This document shows, piece by piece, positions 18,537 through 28,662 of a stretch of 39,113 nt of DNA. Where the stretch lies: assembly GCA_964247725.1 (NCBI GenBank), contig CAXTVM010000031.1:1-39113 (forward strand), read 5' to 3'. Position 1 is the first letter of the stretch, and the number at the start of each line of letters is the position of its first letter. The notes beneath the pieces are model-generated. The model had not been told where the DNA came from and made no database searches. It saw only the letters and a program-made list of their open reading frames with translations. This DNA is from Lichenicola sp964247725. Its GTDB lineage: Bacteria; Pseudomonadota; Alphaproteobacteria; Acetobacterales; Acetobacteraceae. The position numbers and the translations under genes were made by a program.

Positions 18537-19286
18537 TCAGCGTCCATCCAGCAAGAGGATCTCGCCGGTGTCGACGCGCACGGTCCGCAGACCTGTCCGC
18601 AGCATCAGCGCGCCGTCGGCATCGAGCCCGACGAATGTTCCCTCTGTCTGCACGTCCGCGATCCGGACTGCAAGCGCGGTGCCGGGCGGGTGCGCGCGGT
18701 GCAGCCAGGCCGACCGGATCGCCTCGAAGCCGTCCCGCGTCCAGACGCCGTGCCAGTGCCCGACGGAGGCCGCCACCCGCCGCGCCACCTCGCGCGGCAC
18801 CGGCGGCGGGCCGAGCTCGGCGAGGCACGCGGCGCTCGGGGAGCCCGGCCGCGCGCCGAGCTCCGGCACCGCCGCCAGGTTGGCGCCGAAGCCGATCACC
18901 AGCCAGTCGCCACTGCGCTCGACCAGCACGCCGCCCAGCTTGCGCCCGTCCAGCAGCACGTCGTTCGGCCACTTGAGCGTCAGCCGCGAACCGGTCGTCG
19001 CCGTGGACAGTGCGTCGCCCAGGGCGAGCCCGGCCAGGAACGGCCAGGCCGCCACCCGGCCGTCCCCTGCGGCCGGCCGCAGCAGCAGCGAGCAGGCGAG
19101 GTTGCCGGACGCGCCCGCCCAGCTCCGGCCGCGGCTGCCGCGACCGCGCGTCTGGCGGTCGGCGGTGACCACGAGGCCCGCCGGCTCGCCCGCCTCGGCA
19201 CGCGCGATGCAGTGGTCGGAGGTGGAGGCGAGCTCGTCGTGATCCTCGAACCGCCAGTCGATCCGGAAATCGGGCGGCGTCGTCAA
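18537..19286 (-). CDS. birA: Biotin-[acetyl-CoA-carboxylase] ligase
   Basis: Attaches biotin to the carboxyl carrier protein of acetyl-CoA carboxylase through biotinyl-AMP. The 249-residue protein has the biotin-binding loop RGRGSRGRSWAG, the KWPNDVLLDGRKLGGVLVE catalytic stretch and the C-terminal GTFVGLDADGALML domain. There is no N-terminal helix-turn-helix, so it is the non-regulatory type. The best start is a TTG at 19286 (TTG ACG ACG), four bases after the nuoN stop; no ATG lies nearby. Downstream it is five bases from coaX. Confidence 0.93.
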   Translation of the reverse strand: MTTPPDFRIDWRFEDHDELASTSDHCIARAEAGEPAGLVVTADRQTRGRGSRGRSWAGASGNLACSLLLRPAAGDGRVAAWPFLAGLALGDALSTATTGSRLTLKWPNDVLLDGRKLGGVLVERSGDWLVIGFGANLAAVPELGARPGSPSAACLAELGPPPVPREVARRVAASVGHWHGVWTRDGFEAIRSAWLHRAHPPGTALAVRIADVQTEGTFVGLDADGALMLRTGLRTVRVDTGEILLLDGR

Positions 19287-19290
19287 GGGA

Positions 19291-20718
19291 TTAACGGAAC
19301 AGCACCGCGGCGGCGGCCTGGGCGGCGCCCACCACCGGGCCCAGCACCAGCAGGAACAGGGCAGTGACCAGGCCCATCGCCCCGGTGACCGCCGACACCG
19401 ACCGCACGCCGCGGTCGAACGCCGGCACCGGGCCGTCCAGGTACATCACCTTCACCACGCGCCAGTAGTAGAACAGCCCGATCACGCTGGTGACGACGCC
19501 GACCACCGCCAGCGTCCACATGCCCGCCTGCACCGCGGCCGCGAACACCAGCAGCTTGCCGAAGAAGCCCGACAGCGGCGGCATCCCGGCCATGCCGAAC
19601 ATGAACACGGCCATCGCCAGCGCCAGCATCGGCCGGGTGCGGGACAGGCCGGACAGGTCGCTGATGCGGTCGAGTGCCCGGCCGTCGCGGCGCATGGCGA
19701 GGATGCAGGCGAACGCGCCGGTGGTCATGAACAGGTAGGTGGCGAGGTAGACCAGGGTGCCGCGGATGCCGGCGGGCGTCGCCACTGCCAGCCCGATCAT
19801 GGCGTAGCCCATGTGGCCGATCGAGCTGTAGGCCATCAGCCGCTTGACGTTGGTCTGCTGCAGCGCGGCCAGCGAGCCCAGCGCCATGGTGGCGATCGCC
19901 ACCAGCTCGACCAGCAGCTGCCACTGGTGCGTGAGGTGGCCGAACGGCCCGGCCATCACCCGCAGCAGCAGCGCGAACGCGGCCACCTTCGGCGCCCCGC
20001 TCATGAACGCCGTCACCGAGATCGGGGCGCCCTCGTACACGTCCGGGGTCCACATGTGGAAGGGTGCGGCAGACAGCTTGAAGGCCAGCGCCACGAACAC
20101 GAACACGATGCCGATCACCAGGCCGGCCGGCACCGCGCCGCCGCCGATCAGCGCCGTGCGCAGGCCGCCATACTCCATGGTGCCGGCGAAGCCGTAGACC
20201 AGCGAGATGCCGTAGAGCAGCAGCCCGGAGGCCAGGGAGCCCAGCACGAAGTACTTGAGGCCGGCCTCCGACGAGGTCAGCTCGTCGCGCGCGAAGGCGC
20301 ACAGGATGTAGATCGACAGGCTCTGCAGCTCGAGCCCGACGAACAGCGTCATCAGGTTCTCCGACGACGCCATCAGCAGGGTGCCGACGGTGGCGAACAG
20401 CAGCAGGACCGGGAACTCGAAGCGGTCGATCTTCTGCCGTCCGTTGTAGTCGAGCGACAGCACCGCGCAGAGCGCGGCCCCGGCCAGGCTCAGCAGCTTC
20501 ATGAACCGCGCGAAGCCGTCGTCGACGAAGGTGCCGCGATAGCCGGCTCCGTCCGGCGCCAGCACCACCAGCACCGCCGTCGCCAGGTAGGCGACCAGGG
20601 TGAGCACGGTGCAGGCGACGTTCGGGTTGGCCCGCTTCTGCACCACACCGAACAGCAGGATGGCGAGGCCGCAGACCGACAGCACGATCTCCGGCAGGGC
20701 GAGGGTCCAGTGGATCAT
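19291..20718 (-). CDS. nuoN: NADH-quinone oxidoreductase subunit N
   Basis: An antiporter-like membrane subunit of complex I that contributes one proton channel beside the quinone chamber. The 475-residue, multi-helix protein shows the NuoN marks: FVGLELQSLSIYILCAFARD with the key Glu, FVALAFKLSAAPFHMWTPDV with the channel Lys, YEGAP, and FYYWRVVKVMYLDGP near the end. It is not NuoM: the NuoM Glu helix and its PFHTWLPDAHVEAPT-type loop are absent. It starts 24 bp after nuoL with no purine-rich ribosome-binding site, exactly where nuoM would normally lie. Confidence 0.95.
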   Translation of the reverse strand: MIHWTLALPEIVLSVCGLAILLFGVVQKRANPNVACTVLTLVAYLATAVLVVLAPDGAGYRGTFVDDGFARFMKLLSLAGAALCAVLSLDYNGRQKIDRFEFPVLLLFATVGTLLMASSENLMTLFVGLELQSLSIYILCAFARDELTSSEAGLKYFVLGSLASGLLLYGISLVYGFAGTMEYGGLRTALIGGGAVPAGLVIGIVFVFVALAFKLSAAPFHMWTPDVYEGAPISVTAFMSGAPKVAAFALLLRVMAGPFGHLTHQWQLLVELVAIATMALGSLAALQQTNVKRLMAYSSIGHMGYAMIGLAVATPAGIRGTLVYLATYLFMTTGAFACILAMRRDGRALDRISDLSGLSRTRPMLALAMAVFMFGMAGMPPLSGFFGKLLVFAAAVQAGMWTLAVVGVVTSVIGLFYYWRVVKVMYLDGPVPAFDRGVRSVSAVTGAMGLVTALFLLVLGPVVGAAQAAAAVLFR

Positions 20719-20742
20719 GGCCGGTCAATCATGAGATGGGCG

Positions 20743-22683
20743 CTACCGGAAGATCAGGAAGACCGAGGTCAGCGTCAGCAGCCCGATCAGCATGGTGAAG
20801 GCATAGACCGCGATCGAGCCGGTCTGGATCCGCACCAGCTGCGCGGAGCCGCCGCCGGCGAGCCGCGCCAACCCGTTGGGCACGCCGTCGATCACCCGGT
20901 CGTCGCCGACGTGCCAGAGGCCGCCGGCCAGGACCCGGTACGGCCGCACCAGCAGGGCGTCGTACAGCTCGTCGAAGTACCACTTGTTGAGCAGGAACAG
21001 GTAGAGGCCGCGGAACCGCGCCGCCAGCAGCGCCGGCACCCCCGGCCGCGCCATGTAGCAGTACCACGCGGCCGCGATGCCGATCAGCGAGGCCGCCGTC
21101 GGCACCAGCGTGATCAGCGCTGGCAGCTGCTCGAGGCGGGCCAGCACGTGGTTGTCGGTACCGCTGAAGATGGCGCCGTTCCAGAACCGGGCCTGGCCGG
21201 CGCCGACATAGGGCGCGTAGAGCAGCCAGCCGGCGAACACCGCGCCCGCCGCCAGCACCAGCAGCGGCCCGGTCATCACCGGCGGGCTCTCGTGGGCGTG
21301 GGCGGCGAGCCCGGCGTCGCGTGGCCGGCCGTGGAACACCAGGAAGATCAGCCGGAAGCTGTAGAGGGCGGTGATGAAGGCGGTCGCCACGCCCAGCGCC
21401 CAGCCATAGAGGCCGATGCCGCCGGCGACCCAGGCGCCGTCGAGGATCGCGTCCTTGGACCACCAGCCCGAGAACGGCGGAATCGCCGCGATCGCCAGCG
21501 AGCCGGCCCACATGGCGCCGTAGGTCACCGGCACCCGGCGCCACAGCCCGCCCATCCGCCGCATGTCCTGCTCGCCGCCGAGCGCATGGATCACGGAGCC
21601 TGCGCCCAGGAACAGCAACGCCTTGAAACAGGCGTGCGTGGTCAGGTGGAACATCGCCGCCTGGTAGGCGCCGACGCCGATGCCGATGAACATGTAGCCG
21701 AGCTGCGAGCAGGTCGAGTAGGCGATGGTGCGCTTGATGTCGGGCTGCACCAGCCCGACGGTGGCGGCGAAGAAGCAGGTGCTGGCGCCGATCACCACCA
21801 CGATCGCCTTGGCGGCCGGCGCGAACTCGAGCAGCGGCGACATCCGCGCCATCAGGAACACGCCCGCGGTCACCATGGTGGCGGCATGGATCAGCGCCGA
21901 GACCGGCGTCGGCCCCTCCATCGCGTCCGGCAGCCACACGTGCAGGAACAGCTGCGCCGACTTGCCGGCGGCGCCGATGAACAGCAGCACGCCGATCACC
22001 TCGTAGGTGCGGATCGTGGTGCCGAACAGCGCGTAGGCGGAGTCCGCGTGCGCCGGCACCAGCGCGAAGATGTTGTCATATGCGACGGTGCCGAACTGCA
22101 GGAACAGCAGCGCGATGCCGACCATGAAGAACAGGTCGGCGATCCGGTTCACCACGAACGCCTTGACCGCGGCGCGGGTGGCGCTCGGCCGGTCGTACCA
22201 GTAGCCGATCAGCAGGTAGCTCGCGAGCCCGACTCCCTCCCAGCCGAAGAACAGCTGGATCAGGTTGTCGGAACTGACCAGCATCAGCATGGCGAAGGTA
22301 AACAGCGACAGGTAGGCGAAGAACCGCGAGACCGGCATCTTCTCGTGGTTCATGTAGCCGACGCTGTAGACGTGGATCAGCGTCGAGACCACCGTCACCA
22401 TCACCGCCATCGACGCCGACAGCGAGTCGAAGCGCAGCTGCCAGGAGGCGTGGAAGCCGCCCGCCTGCACCCAGGTCGAGATCGGCACCGCGATCGTCGG
22501 CGACCCATCGTCGAAGCCGATCCACAGCGCGCCGACGGCGCCGACCGAGGCCGCGACCATCAGCGCGATGCAGGCCGCCATCGACGCGCGGGCGCCGATC
22601 ACCGGCCCAGACAGGCCGGCGATCGCCGCGCCCAGCAGCGGCGCGAACACCGCCAGCGCGAACAGGAGGTGCACCGGCAGCAT
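20743..22683 (-). CDS. nuoL: NADH-quinone oxidoreductase subunit L
   Basis: The distal antiporter-like subunit of complex I, with the long lateral helix that runs along the membrane arm. In 646 residues it shows SSDNLIQLFFGWEGVGLASY with the channel Glu at 149, FIGAAGKSAQLFLHVWLPDA with the channel Lys, MEGPTPVSALIHAATMVTAG, FLGAGSVIHALGG, and the C-terminal QTGSIAVYAFTMLIGL. The length is normal for NuoL, so it is not a NuoL-NuoM fusion. It starts two bases after nuoK. The usual next gene, nuoM, is missing and nuoN follows. Confidence 0.96.
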   Translation of the reverse strand: MLPVHLLFALAVFAPLLGAAIAGLSGPVIGARASMAACIALMVAASVGAVGALWIGFDDGSPTIAVPISTWVQAGGFHASWQLRFDSLSASMAVMVTVVSTLIHVYSVGYMNHEKMPVSRFFAYLSLFTFAMLMLVSSDNLIQLFFGWEGVGLASYLLIGYWYDRPSATRAAVKAFVVNRIADLFFMVGIALLFLQFGTVAYDNIFALVPAHADSAYALFGTTIRTYEVIGVLLFIGAAGKSAQLFLHVWLPDAMEGPTPVSALIHAATMVTAGVFLMARMSPLLEFAPAAKAIVVVIGASTCFFAATVGLVQPDIKRTIAYSTCSQLGYMFIGIGVGAYQAAMFHLTTHACFKALLFLGAGSVIHALGGEQDMRRMGGLWRRVPVTYGAMWAGSLAIAAIPPFSGWWSKDAILDGAWVAGGIGLYGWALGVATAFITALYSFRLIFLVFHGRPRDAGLAAHAHESPPVMTGPLLVLAAGAVFAGWLLYAPYVGAGQARFWNGAIFSGTDNHVLARLEQLPALITLVPTAASLIGIAAAWYCYMARPGVPALLAARFRGLYLFLLNKWYFDELYDALLVRPYRVLAGGLWHVGDDRVIDGVPNGLARLAGGGSAQLVRIQTGSIAVYAFTMLIGLLTLTSVFLIFR

Positions 22684-22685
22684 GC

Positions 22686-23009
22686 TCAGCCCTTCATCAG
22701 CGTGACGTCCTCGACCTGGATCGAGCCGCGGTTGCGGAAGTAGACCGTCACGATGGCAAGCCCGATGGCGGCCTCCGCGGCCGCGACGGTGAGCGTGAAC
22801 AGGGTGAACACCTGTCCCGACAGGTCGCCGAGGGCAGCCGAGAACGCCACCAGGTTGAGGTTGGCGGCCAGCAGGATCAGCTCGATCGACATCATGATGA
22901 TGATGACGTTCTTCCGGTTCAGGAAGATCCCGAACACGCCCAGCACCAGCAGGAACGCCGCCACCGTCAGGAAGGGCCCGAGCCCGACCAGCTGGATTCC
23001 ATGTGTCAT
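22686..23009 (-). CDS. nuoK: NADH-quinone oxidoreductase subunit K
   Basis: A small membrane subunit (107 residues, three helices) of the proton path next to the quinone cavity. The two conserved buried Glu residues are in NVIIIMMSIELILLAANLNL and LTVAAAEAAIGLAIVTVYFR. Seven bases separate it from nuoJ and two bases from nuoL. The start at 23009 (MTHGIQLVGL) is supported by the length usual for the family. Confidence 0.95.
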   Translation of the reverse strand: MTHGIQLVGLGPFLTVAAFLLVLGVFGIFLNRKNVIIIMMSIELILLAANLNLVAFSAALGDLSGQVFTLFTLTVAAAEAAIGLAIVTVYFRNRGSIQVEDVTLMKG

Positions 23010-23016
23010 GAACGGT

Positions 23017-23721
23017 CTACGCCCCGAGCCGCTGGTCGGTCTGGTGGTCCTGCGGCGCCCGGCCCTTGCCGTGCGAGGCGGTGGCGCCGTAGCCCTCGGG
23101 CGGACGCAGGTAGCCGCCGGACCCGTCGGTGCCCTGCCCCAGCGACAGCGTCATCAGCTGCATGGTGTCGGCCGGCTGCCGGCGGTGCTGGGCGGCGATG
23201 TCCTGCCGCCGCGCCGACGGCCGCTCGCGCAGCGTCAGCACGATCGCGCCGATCATCGCCACCAGCAGCACCAGCCCGCACGCCTGGAACAGCAGCACGT
23301 AGTCGGTGTAGATCAGCCGCCCCAGCGCCTGCGTGTTGCCGACCGCCGGCGCCCCCGGCACCGCTGCCGCCACCGGGATCAGCCGCAGGTGCCCGATCGT
23401 GAACACCAGCTCGGCCAGCAGCGCCACCCCGACCGCGGCCCCTACCGGCGCGTAGCGCTGCAGCCCTTCCCGCAGCTGGTTGAAGTTCACGTCCAGCATC
23501 ATGACCACGAACAGGAACAGCACCGCCACCGCGCCGACGTAGACGATGACCAGGATCATCGCCAGGAACTCGGCGCCGGCGATCAGGAACAGCCCGGCGG
23601 CGTTGAAGAAGCCGAGTATCAGGAACAGCACCGCGTGCACCGGGTTGCGGGCGCTGACCACCATGACGGCGGACAGCAGCAGCACGGCCGCGAACAGGTA
23701 GAAGGCGAGCTGGGTGATCAT
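23017..23721 (-). CDS. nuoJ: NADH-quinone oxidoreductase subunit J
   Basis: A five-helix membrane subunit of complex I. The conserved helix is AEFLAMILVIVYVGAVAVLF, which includes the region that bends during turnover; LIYTDYVLLFQACGLVLLVA, leading into MIGAIVLTLRER, ends the membrane part. The 234-residue protein has a hydrophilic tail of about 60 residues after the last helix (SARRQDIAAQHRRQPADTMQ...), longer than in E. coli (184 residues), though extended tails occur in alphaproteobacteria. Start ATG 23721 overlaps the nuoI stop by four bases (ATGA). Confidence 0.94.
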   Translation of the reverse strand: MITQLAFYLFAAVLLLSAVMVVSARNPVHAVLFLILGFFNAAGLFLIAGAEFLAMILVIVYVGAVAVLFLFVVMMLDVNFNQLREGLQRYAPVGAAVGVALLAELVFTIGHLRLIPVAAAVPGAPAVGNTQALGRLIYTDYVLLFQACGLVLLVAMIGAIVLTLRERPSARRQDIAAQHRRQPADTMQLMTLSLGQGTDGSGGYLRPPEGYGATASHGKGRAPQDHQTDQRLGA

Positions 23722-24206
23722 CGATACGGCGCGTCCTGCTCGAGCCGGCGCGCCAGCACGCTCTCCCAGCGGTCGCCGTTGGCGAGCAGCTTGTCCTTGT
23801 TGTACATCAGCTCCTCGCGCGTCTCGGTGGCGAACTCGTAGTTCGGCCCCTCGACGATCGCGTCCACCGGGCAGGATTCCTCGCACAGCCCGCAATAGAT
23901 GCACTTGGTCATGTCGATGTCGTAGCGCGTGGTGCGGCGCGACCCGTCCTCGCGCGGCTCGGCCTCGATGGTGATCGCCTCCGCCGGACAGACCGCCTCG
24001 CACAGCTTACAGGCGATGCAGCGCTCCTCGCCGTTGGGGTAGCGGCGCAGCGCGTGCTCGCCCTTGAAGCGCGGGCTGTAGTGCGCCTTCTCGTGCGGAT
24101 AGTTGATGGTCGCCTTCGGCTTAAACATGTAGCGGAACGTGACCGCCATGCCGCCGAGCAGCTCGGTGAGCAGAAACGAACGCGCGGTGCGGTCGAGCAG
24201 GGCCAT
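23718..24206 (-). CDS. nuoI: NADH-quinone oxidoreductase subunit I
   Basis: The 162-residue 8Fe ferredoxin-type subunit that carries clusters N6a and N6b and passes electrons to NuoB. The two 4Fe-4S motifs are CIACKLCEAVCPAEAI and CIYCGLCEESCPVDAIVEGP. The N-terminus holds the amphipathic membrane-contact segment (GGMAVTFRYMFKPKATINYP). The start at 24206 overlaps the nuoH stop by one base, and the end overlaps nuoJ by four bases. Confidence 0.96.
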   Translation of the reverse strand: MALLDRTARSFLLTELLGGMAVTFRYMFKPKATINYPHEKAHYSPRFKGEHALRRYPNGEERCIACKLCEAVCPAEAITIEAEPREDGSRRTTRYDIDMTKCIYCGLCEESCPVDAIVEGPNYEFATETREELMYNKDKLLANGDRWESVLARRLEQDAPYR

Positions 24207-25249
24207 CAGCCGATACCATGGGCAGGAGGGACGGGAAGGCCGGGCAGCAGCCCGGTCCACATCAGGAACCCGGCGGTCAGCACCATCCAGGCGAGCGAGA
24301 ACGGCAGGAACACCTTCCAGCCGAGCCGCATCAGCTGGTCGTAGCGGTAGCGCGGGAAGGTGGCGCGGACCCAGACGAACATGAACAGCACCAGGCAGAT
24401 CTTGAGGATCAGCCAGACCGGACCCGGCAGCCAGGTGAACGGCGCCACCCCGAACGGCGCCAGCCAGCCGCCCAGGAACAGGATGCTGGTCATCGCCGAC
24501 ATCAGGATCATGTTCATGTACTCGCCAAGGAAGAACAGCCCGAACGCCAGCGCGCTGTACTCGACGAAGAAGCCCGCCACCAGCTCGCTCTCGCCTTCCG
24601 GCAGGTCGAACGGCGCCCGGTTGGTCTCCGCCAGCGAGGAGACGAAGAAGATCACGAACATCGGCAGCATCGGCAGGCAGAACCACACGTGCCGCTGCGC
24701 CAGGATGATCTGGTTGAGGTTGAGGCTGCCGACGATCAGCAGGATCGACACGATCACCAGCCCGAGCGAGACCTCGTAGGAGACCATCTGCGCAGCCGAC
24801 CGCAGTCCGCCCATGAAGGCGTACTTCGAGTTGGACGCCCAGCCGGCGATCAGGATGCCGTAGACGCCGAGCGAGGACACCGCGAACAGGTACAGCACGC
24901 CGACGTTGATGTCGGCGATCGCCCAGCCGTCGTTGGTGGGGATCACCGCCCACGCCATCATCGCCAGCACGAAGGTCAGGAACGGCGCCAGCAGGTAGAG
25001 CACCCGGTTGGCGCCAGCCGGGATCACCGTCTCCTTGGTCAGCATCTTGATCGCGTCGGCGAAGGTCTGGAACAGCCCGAACGGGCCGACCACGTTCGGC
25101 CCCTTGCGGAGCTGCATCGCGCCCAGAACCTTGCGCTCGGCGAACACTAGGTAGGCCACCCCCATCAGCAGCGGCACCAGGATGGCGACGCACTCCGCCA
25201 CCGTCAGCAGCAGCAGGCCCAGCGCGGTGTGGAGGAAGAAGTGCGCCAC
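24206..25249 (-). CDS. nuoH: NADH-quinone oxidoreductase subunit H
   Basis: The 347-residue membrane subunit that joins the peripheral arm to the membrane arm and forms much of the quinone chamber and the so-called E-channel. Conserved segments are AERKVLGAMQLRKGPNVVGP, PAGANRVLYLLAPFLTF, the Glu-rich loop LAETNRAPFDLPEGESELVA with GFFVEYSALAF, and RATFPRYRYDQLMRLGWK. It starts with GTG (25249) six bases after the nuoG stop and overlaps nuoI by one base. Confidence 0.96.
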   Translation of the reverse strand: MAHFFLHTALGLLLLTVAECVAILVPLLMGVAYLVFAERKVLGAMQLRKGPNVVGPFGLFQTFADAIKMLTKETVIPAGANRVLYLLAPFLTFVLAMMAWAVIPTNDGWAIADINVGVLYLFAVSSLGVYGILIAGWASNSKYAFMGGLRSAAQMVSYEVSLGLVIVSILLIVGSLNLNQIILAQRHVWFCLPMLPMFVIFFVSSLAETNRAPFDLPEGESELVAGFFVEYSALAFGLFFLGEYMNMILMSAMTSILFLGGWLAPFGVAPFTWLPGPVWLILKICLVLFMFVWVRATFPRYRYDQLMRLGWKVFLPFSLAWMVLTAGFLMWTGLLPGLPVPPAHGIG

Positions 25250-25255
25250 CCGTGC

Positions 25256-27313
25256 CTACTCCGCCGCCTGCAGCACCGGGGCGGAATAGATGCGCGAGCA
25301 CTCCGCCATGGTGGCGCTGGCCCGGCTGATCGGGTTGGTCTGGTAGTAGTCGTGGATCGCGTGCCCGAACGCCGCGTTGCCGATCGCGGCGGGGTCGCCC
25401 GCGGGCGCCGACCGGTCGCCGGCGCCGAACCGCGGCAGCCCCTGGCGTCCGAACACCGGGTTCACCTCGACCATCCGCCGCCGCAGCGCCTCGATGTCGT
25501 CGTACGGCAGCGTGTGCCCGACCACCTCGGAGAACGCCCGCAGGATGCGCCAGTCCTCGCGCGCCTCGCCAGGCGGGAACACCGCCTGGAACGCGACCTG
25601 CACCCGGCCCTCGGTGTTGACGTAGGTGCCGGACTTCTCGACGTAGGTCGCCCCCGGCAGGATCACGTCGGCGCGCGCGGCGCCGGCGTCGCCGTGGTGG
25701 CCCTGATACACCACGAAGGTGTCCGGCCCGATCCGTCCCGGCCCGATCTCGTCCGCGCCCAGCAGCCACAGCACGTCGACGCCGCCGCTCATCATCCCGG
25801 CCACCGACCGGCCGCCCTCGCCCGGCACCAGGCCGAGATCGAGCGCCGCGACCCGCGATGCGGCGTGGTGCAGCACGTTGAAGCCGTGCCAGTCCCTGGC
25901 CAGCGCGCCGACGCCGTCGGCCAGCGCCCACGCCGCCGCCAGCACCGCCGCGCCGTCGTCCCGCGCCAGAGCCGCCTGACCCACCACGATCATCGGCCGC
26001 TTCGCCGCCCGCAGCGTCTCCGCGAACCCGACGCTGCCCTCCAGCAGCCCGGTCAGCACCGACGGCCGGTCGCCCAGCATCTCGACGTCGTAGGTGAGGT
26101 CCGGCCCGGCCGCGGCGATCACGCCGACCGGGAAGCCGCCGGCCAGCCAGCGCTTGCGGATGCGCGCGTTCATCACCGGCGCCTCGCGGCGCGGGTTGCA
26201 GCCGATCAGCAGCAGCGCGTCCGCCTCCTCGATGCCGGCGATGGTGGTGTTGAAGCTGTAGAACTCGCGGCGCGACGCGTCGTAACGGGCGCCGTCCTGC
26301 CGGCAATCGACGTTGGGCGAGCCCAGTGCCGCCATGAGATCCTTGAGCGCCAGCATGCTCTCGGCGTCGCACAGGTCGCCGATTACGGCGCCGATGCGCT
26401 CGGGCCCAACCCCCTCCAGCCGGCGTCCGATCGCCAGGAACGCCTCCTGCCAGCTCGCCGGCCGCAGCTTGCCGCCTACCTGCACCCAGGGGCGGTCGAG
26501 CCGCCGGCGCCGGAAGCCGTCGAACGAGAACCGGCCCTTGTCGGCCATCCACTCCTCGTTCACCGCATCGTTCGTGCGCGGCAGGATGCGCAGCACCTCG
26601 CCGCCGCGCGCATGCACGCGGATGTTGGTGCCGACCGCGTCGGTCACGTCGATGCTGTCGGTCCGGACCAGCTCCCAAGGCCGCGCCACGAACGCGTACG
26701 GCTTCGAGGTGAGCGCGCCGACCGGACATATGTCGATCAGGTTGCCGGACAGCTCCGAAGTCAGCGCCTTCTCGACGTAGGTGCCGATCTCCATGTTCTC
26801 GCCGCGGGAGGTGGCGCCGACCTCCGGCACCCCCGCCACCTCGGAAGCGAAGCGGACGCAGCGCGTGCACAGGATGCAGCGCGTCATCACCGTCTTCACC
26901 AGCGGGCCGAGGTACTTGTCCTGCACCGCGCGCTTGTTCTCGGCGTAGCGCGAGTGGTCCGAGCCGTACGAGTAGGCCAGGTCCTGCAGGTCGCACTCGC
27001 CGCCCTGGTCGCAGATCGGGCAGTCGAGCGGGTGGTTGATCAGCAGGAACTCCATCACCGCGCGGCGGGCGCGGCGCACCATCTCCGTGTCGGTGCGCAC
27101 CACCATGCCGTCGGCCACCGGATAGCCGCAGGACGCCACCGGCTTCGGCGCGCGCTCGATCTCGACCAGGCACATGCGGCAGTTGCCGGCGATCGACAGG
27201 CGCTCGTGGTAGCAGAAGCGCGGGATCTCCTTGCCCGCCGCCTCGCAGGCCTGCAGCACGTTCGAACCGTTCGCGACCTCGACGGTGATGCCGTCGACCG
27301 TGACCCTCGCCAT
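25256..27313 (-). CDS. nuoG: NADH-quinone oxidoreductase subunit G
   Basis: The 685-residue iron-sulfur subunit of the NADH-oxidising arm. Its N-terminal ferredoxin-like part binds a 2Fe-2S cluster (PRFCYHERLSIAGNCRMCLV, then VASCGYPV). The His-Cys motif for N5 follows (HPLDCPICDQGGECDLQDL), then the N6-like motif CILCTRCVRF with LIDICPVGAL. The remainder is the degenerate molybdopterin-oxidoreductase domain (LLLIGCNPRREAPVMNARIR). The extra N7 cluster of some species is not evident. Six-base gaps separate it from nuoF and nuoH. Confidence 0.95.
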   Translation of the reverse strand: MARVTVDGITVEVANGSNVLQACEAAGKEIPRFCYHERLSIAGNCRMCLVEIERAPKPVASCGYPVADGMVVRTDTEMVRRARRAVMEFLLINHPLDCPICDQGGECDLQDLAYSYGSDHSRYAENKRAVQDKYLGPLVKTVMTRCILCTRCVRFASEVAGVPEVGATSRGENMEIGTYVEKALTSELSGNLIDICPVGALTSKPYAFVARPWELVRTDSIDVTDAVGTNIRVHARGGEVLRILPRTNDAVNEEWMADKGRFSFDGFRRRRLDRPWVQVGGKLRPASWQEAFLAIGRRLEGVGPERIGAVIGDLCDAESMLALKDLMAALGSPNVDCRQDGARYDASRREFYSFNTTIAGIEEADALLLIGCNPRREAPVMNARIRKRWLAGGFPVGVIAAAGPDLTYDVEMLGDRPSVLTGLLEGSVGFAETLRAAKRPMIVVGQAALARDDGAAVLAAAWALADGVGALARDWHGFNVLHHAASRVAALDLGLVPGEGGRSVAGMMSGGVDVLWLLGADEIGPGRIGPDTFVVYQGHHGDAGAARADVILPGATYVEKSGTYVNTEGRVQVAFQAVFPPGEAREDWRILRAFSEVVGHTLPYDDIEALRRRMVEVNPVFGRQGLPRFGAGDRSAPAGDPAAIGNAAFGHAIHDYYQTNPISRASATMAECSRIYSAPVLQAAE

Positions 27314-27319
27314 GATCGG

Positions 27320-28651
<1,332 letters not shown>

Positions 28652-28662
28652 GGCGCTCGCCC

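Noticed and set aside
20719..20742. Possible remnant of nuoM between nuoL and nuoN
   Set aside because: Only 24 bases remain, with stops in frame and no resemblance to either end of NuoM.
19813..22743. Very long plus-strand open frame opposite nuoN and nuoL
   Set aside because: A shadow caused by codon composition; it also spans the gap between two genes and shows no domain. It is not a hidden nuoM.
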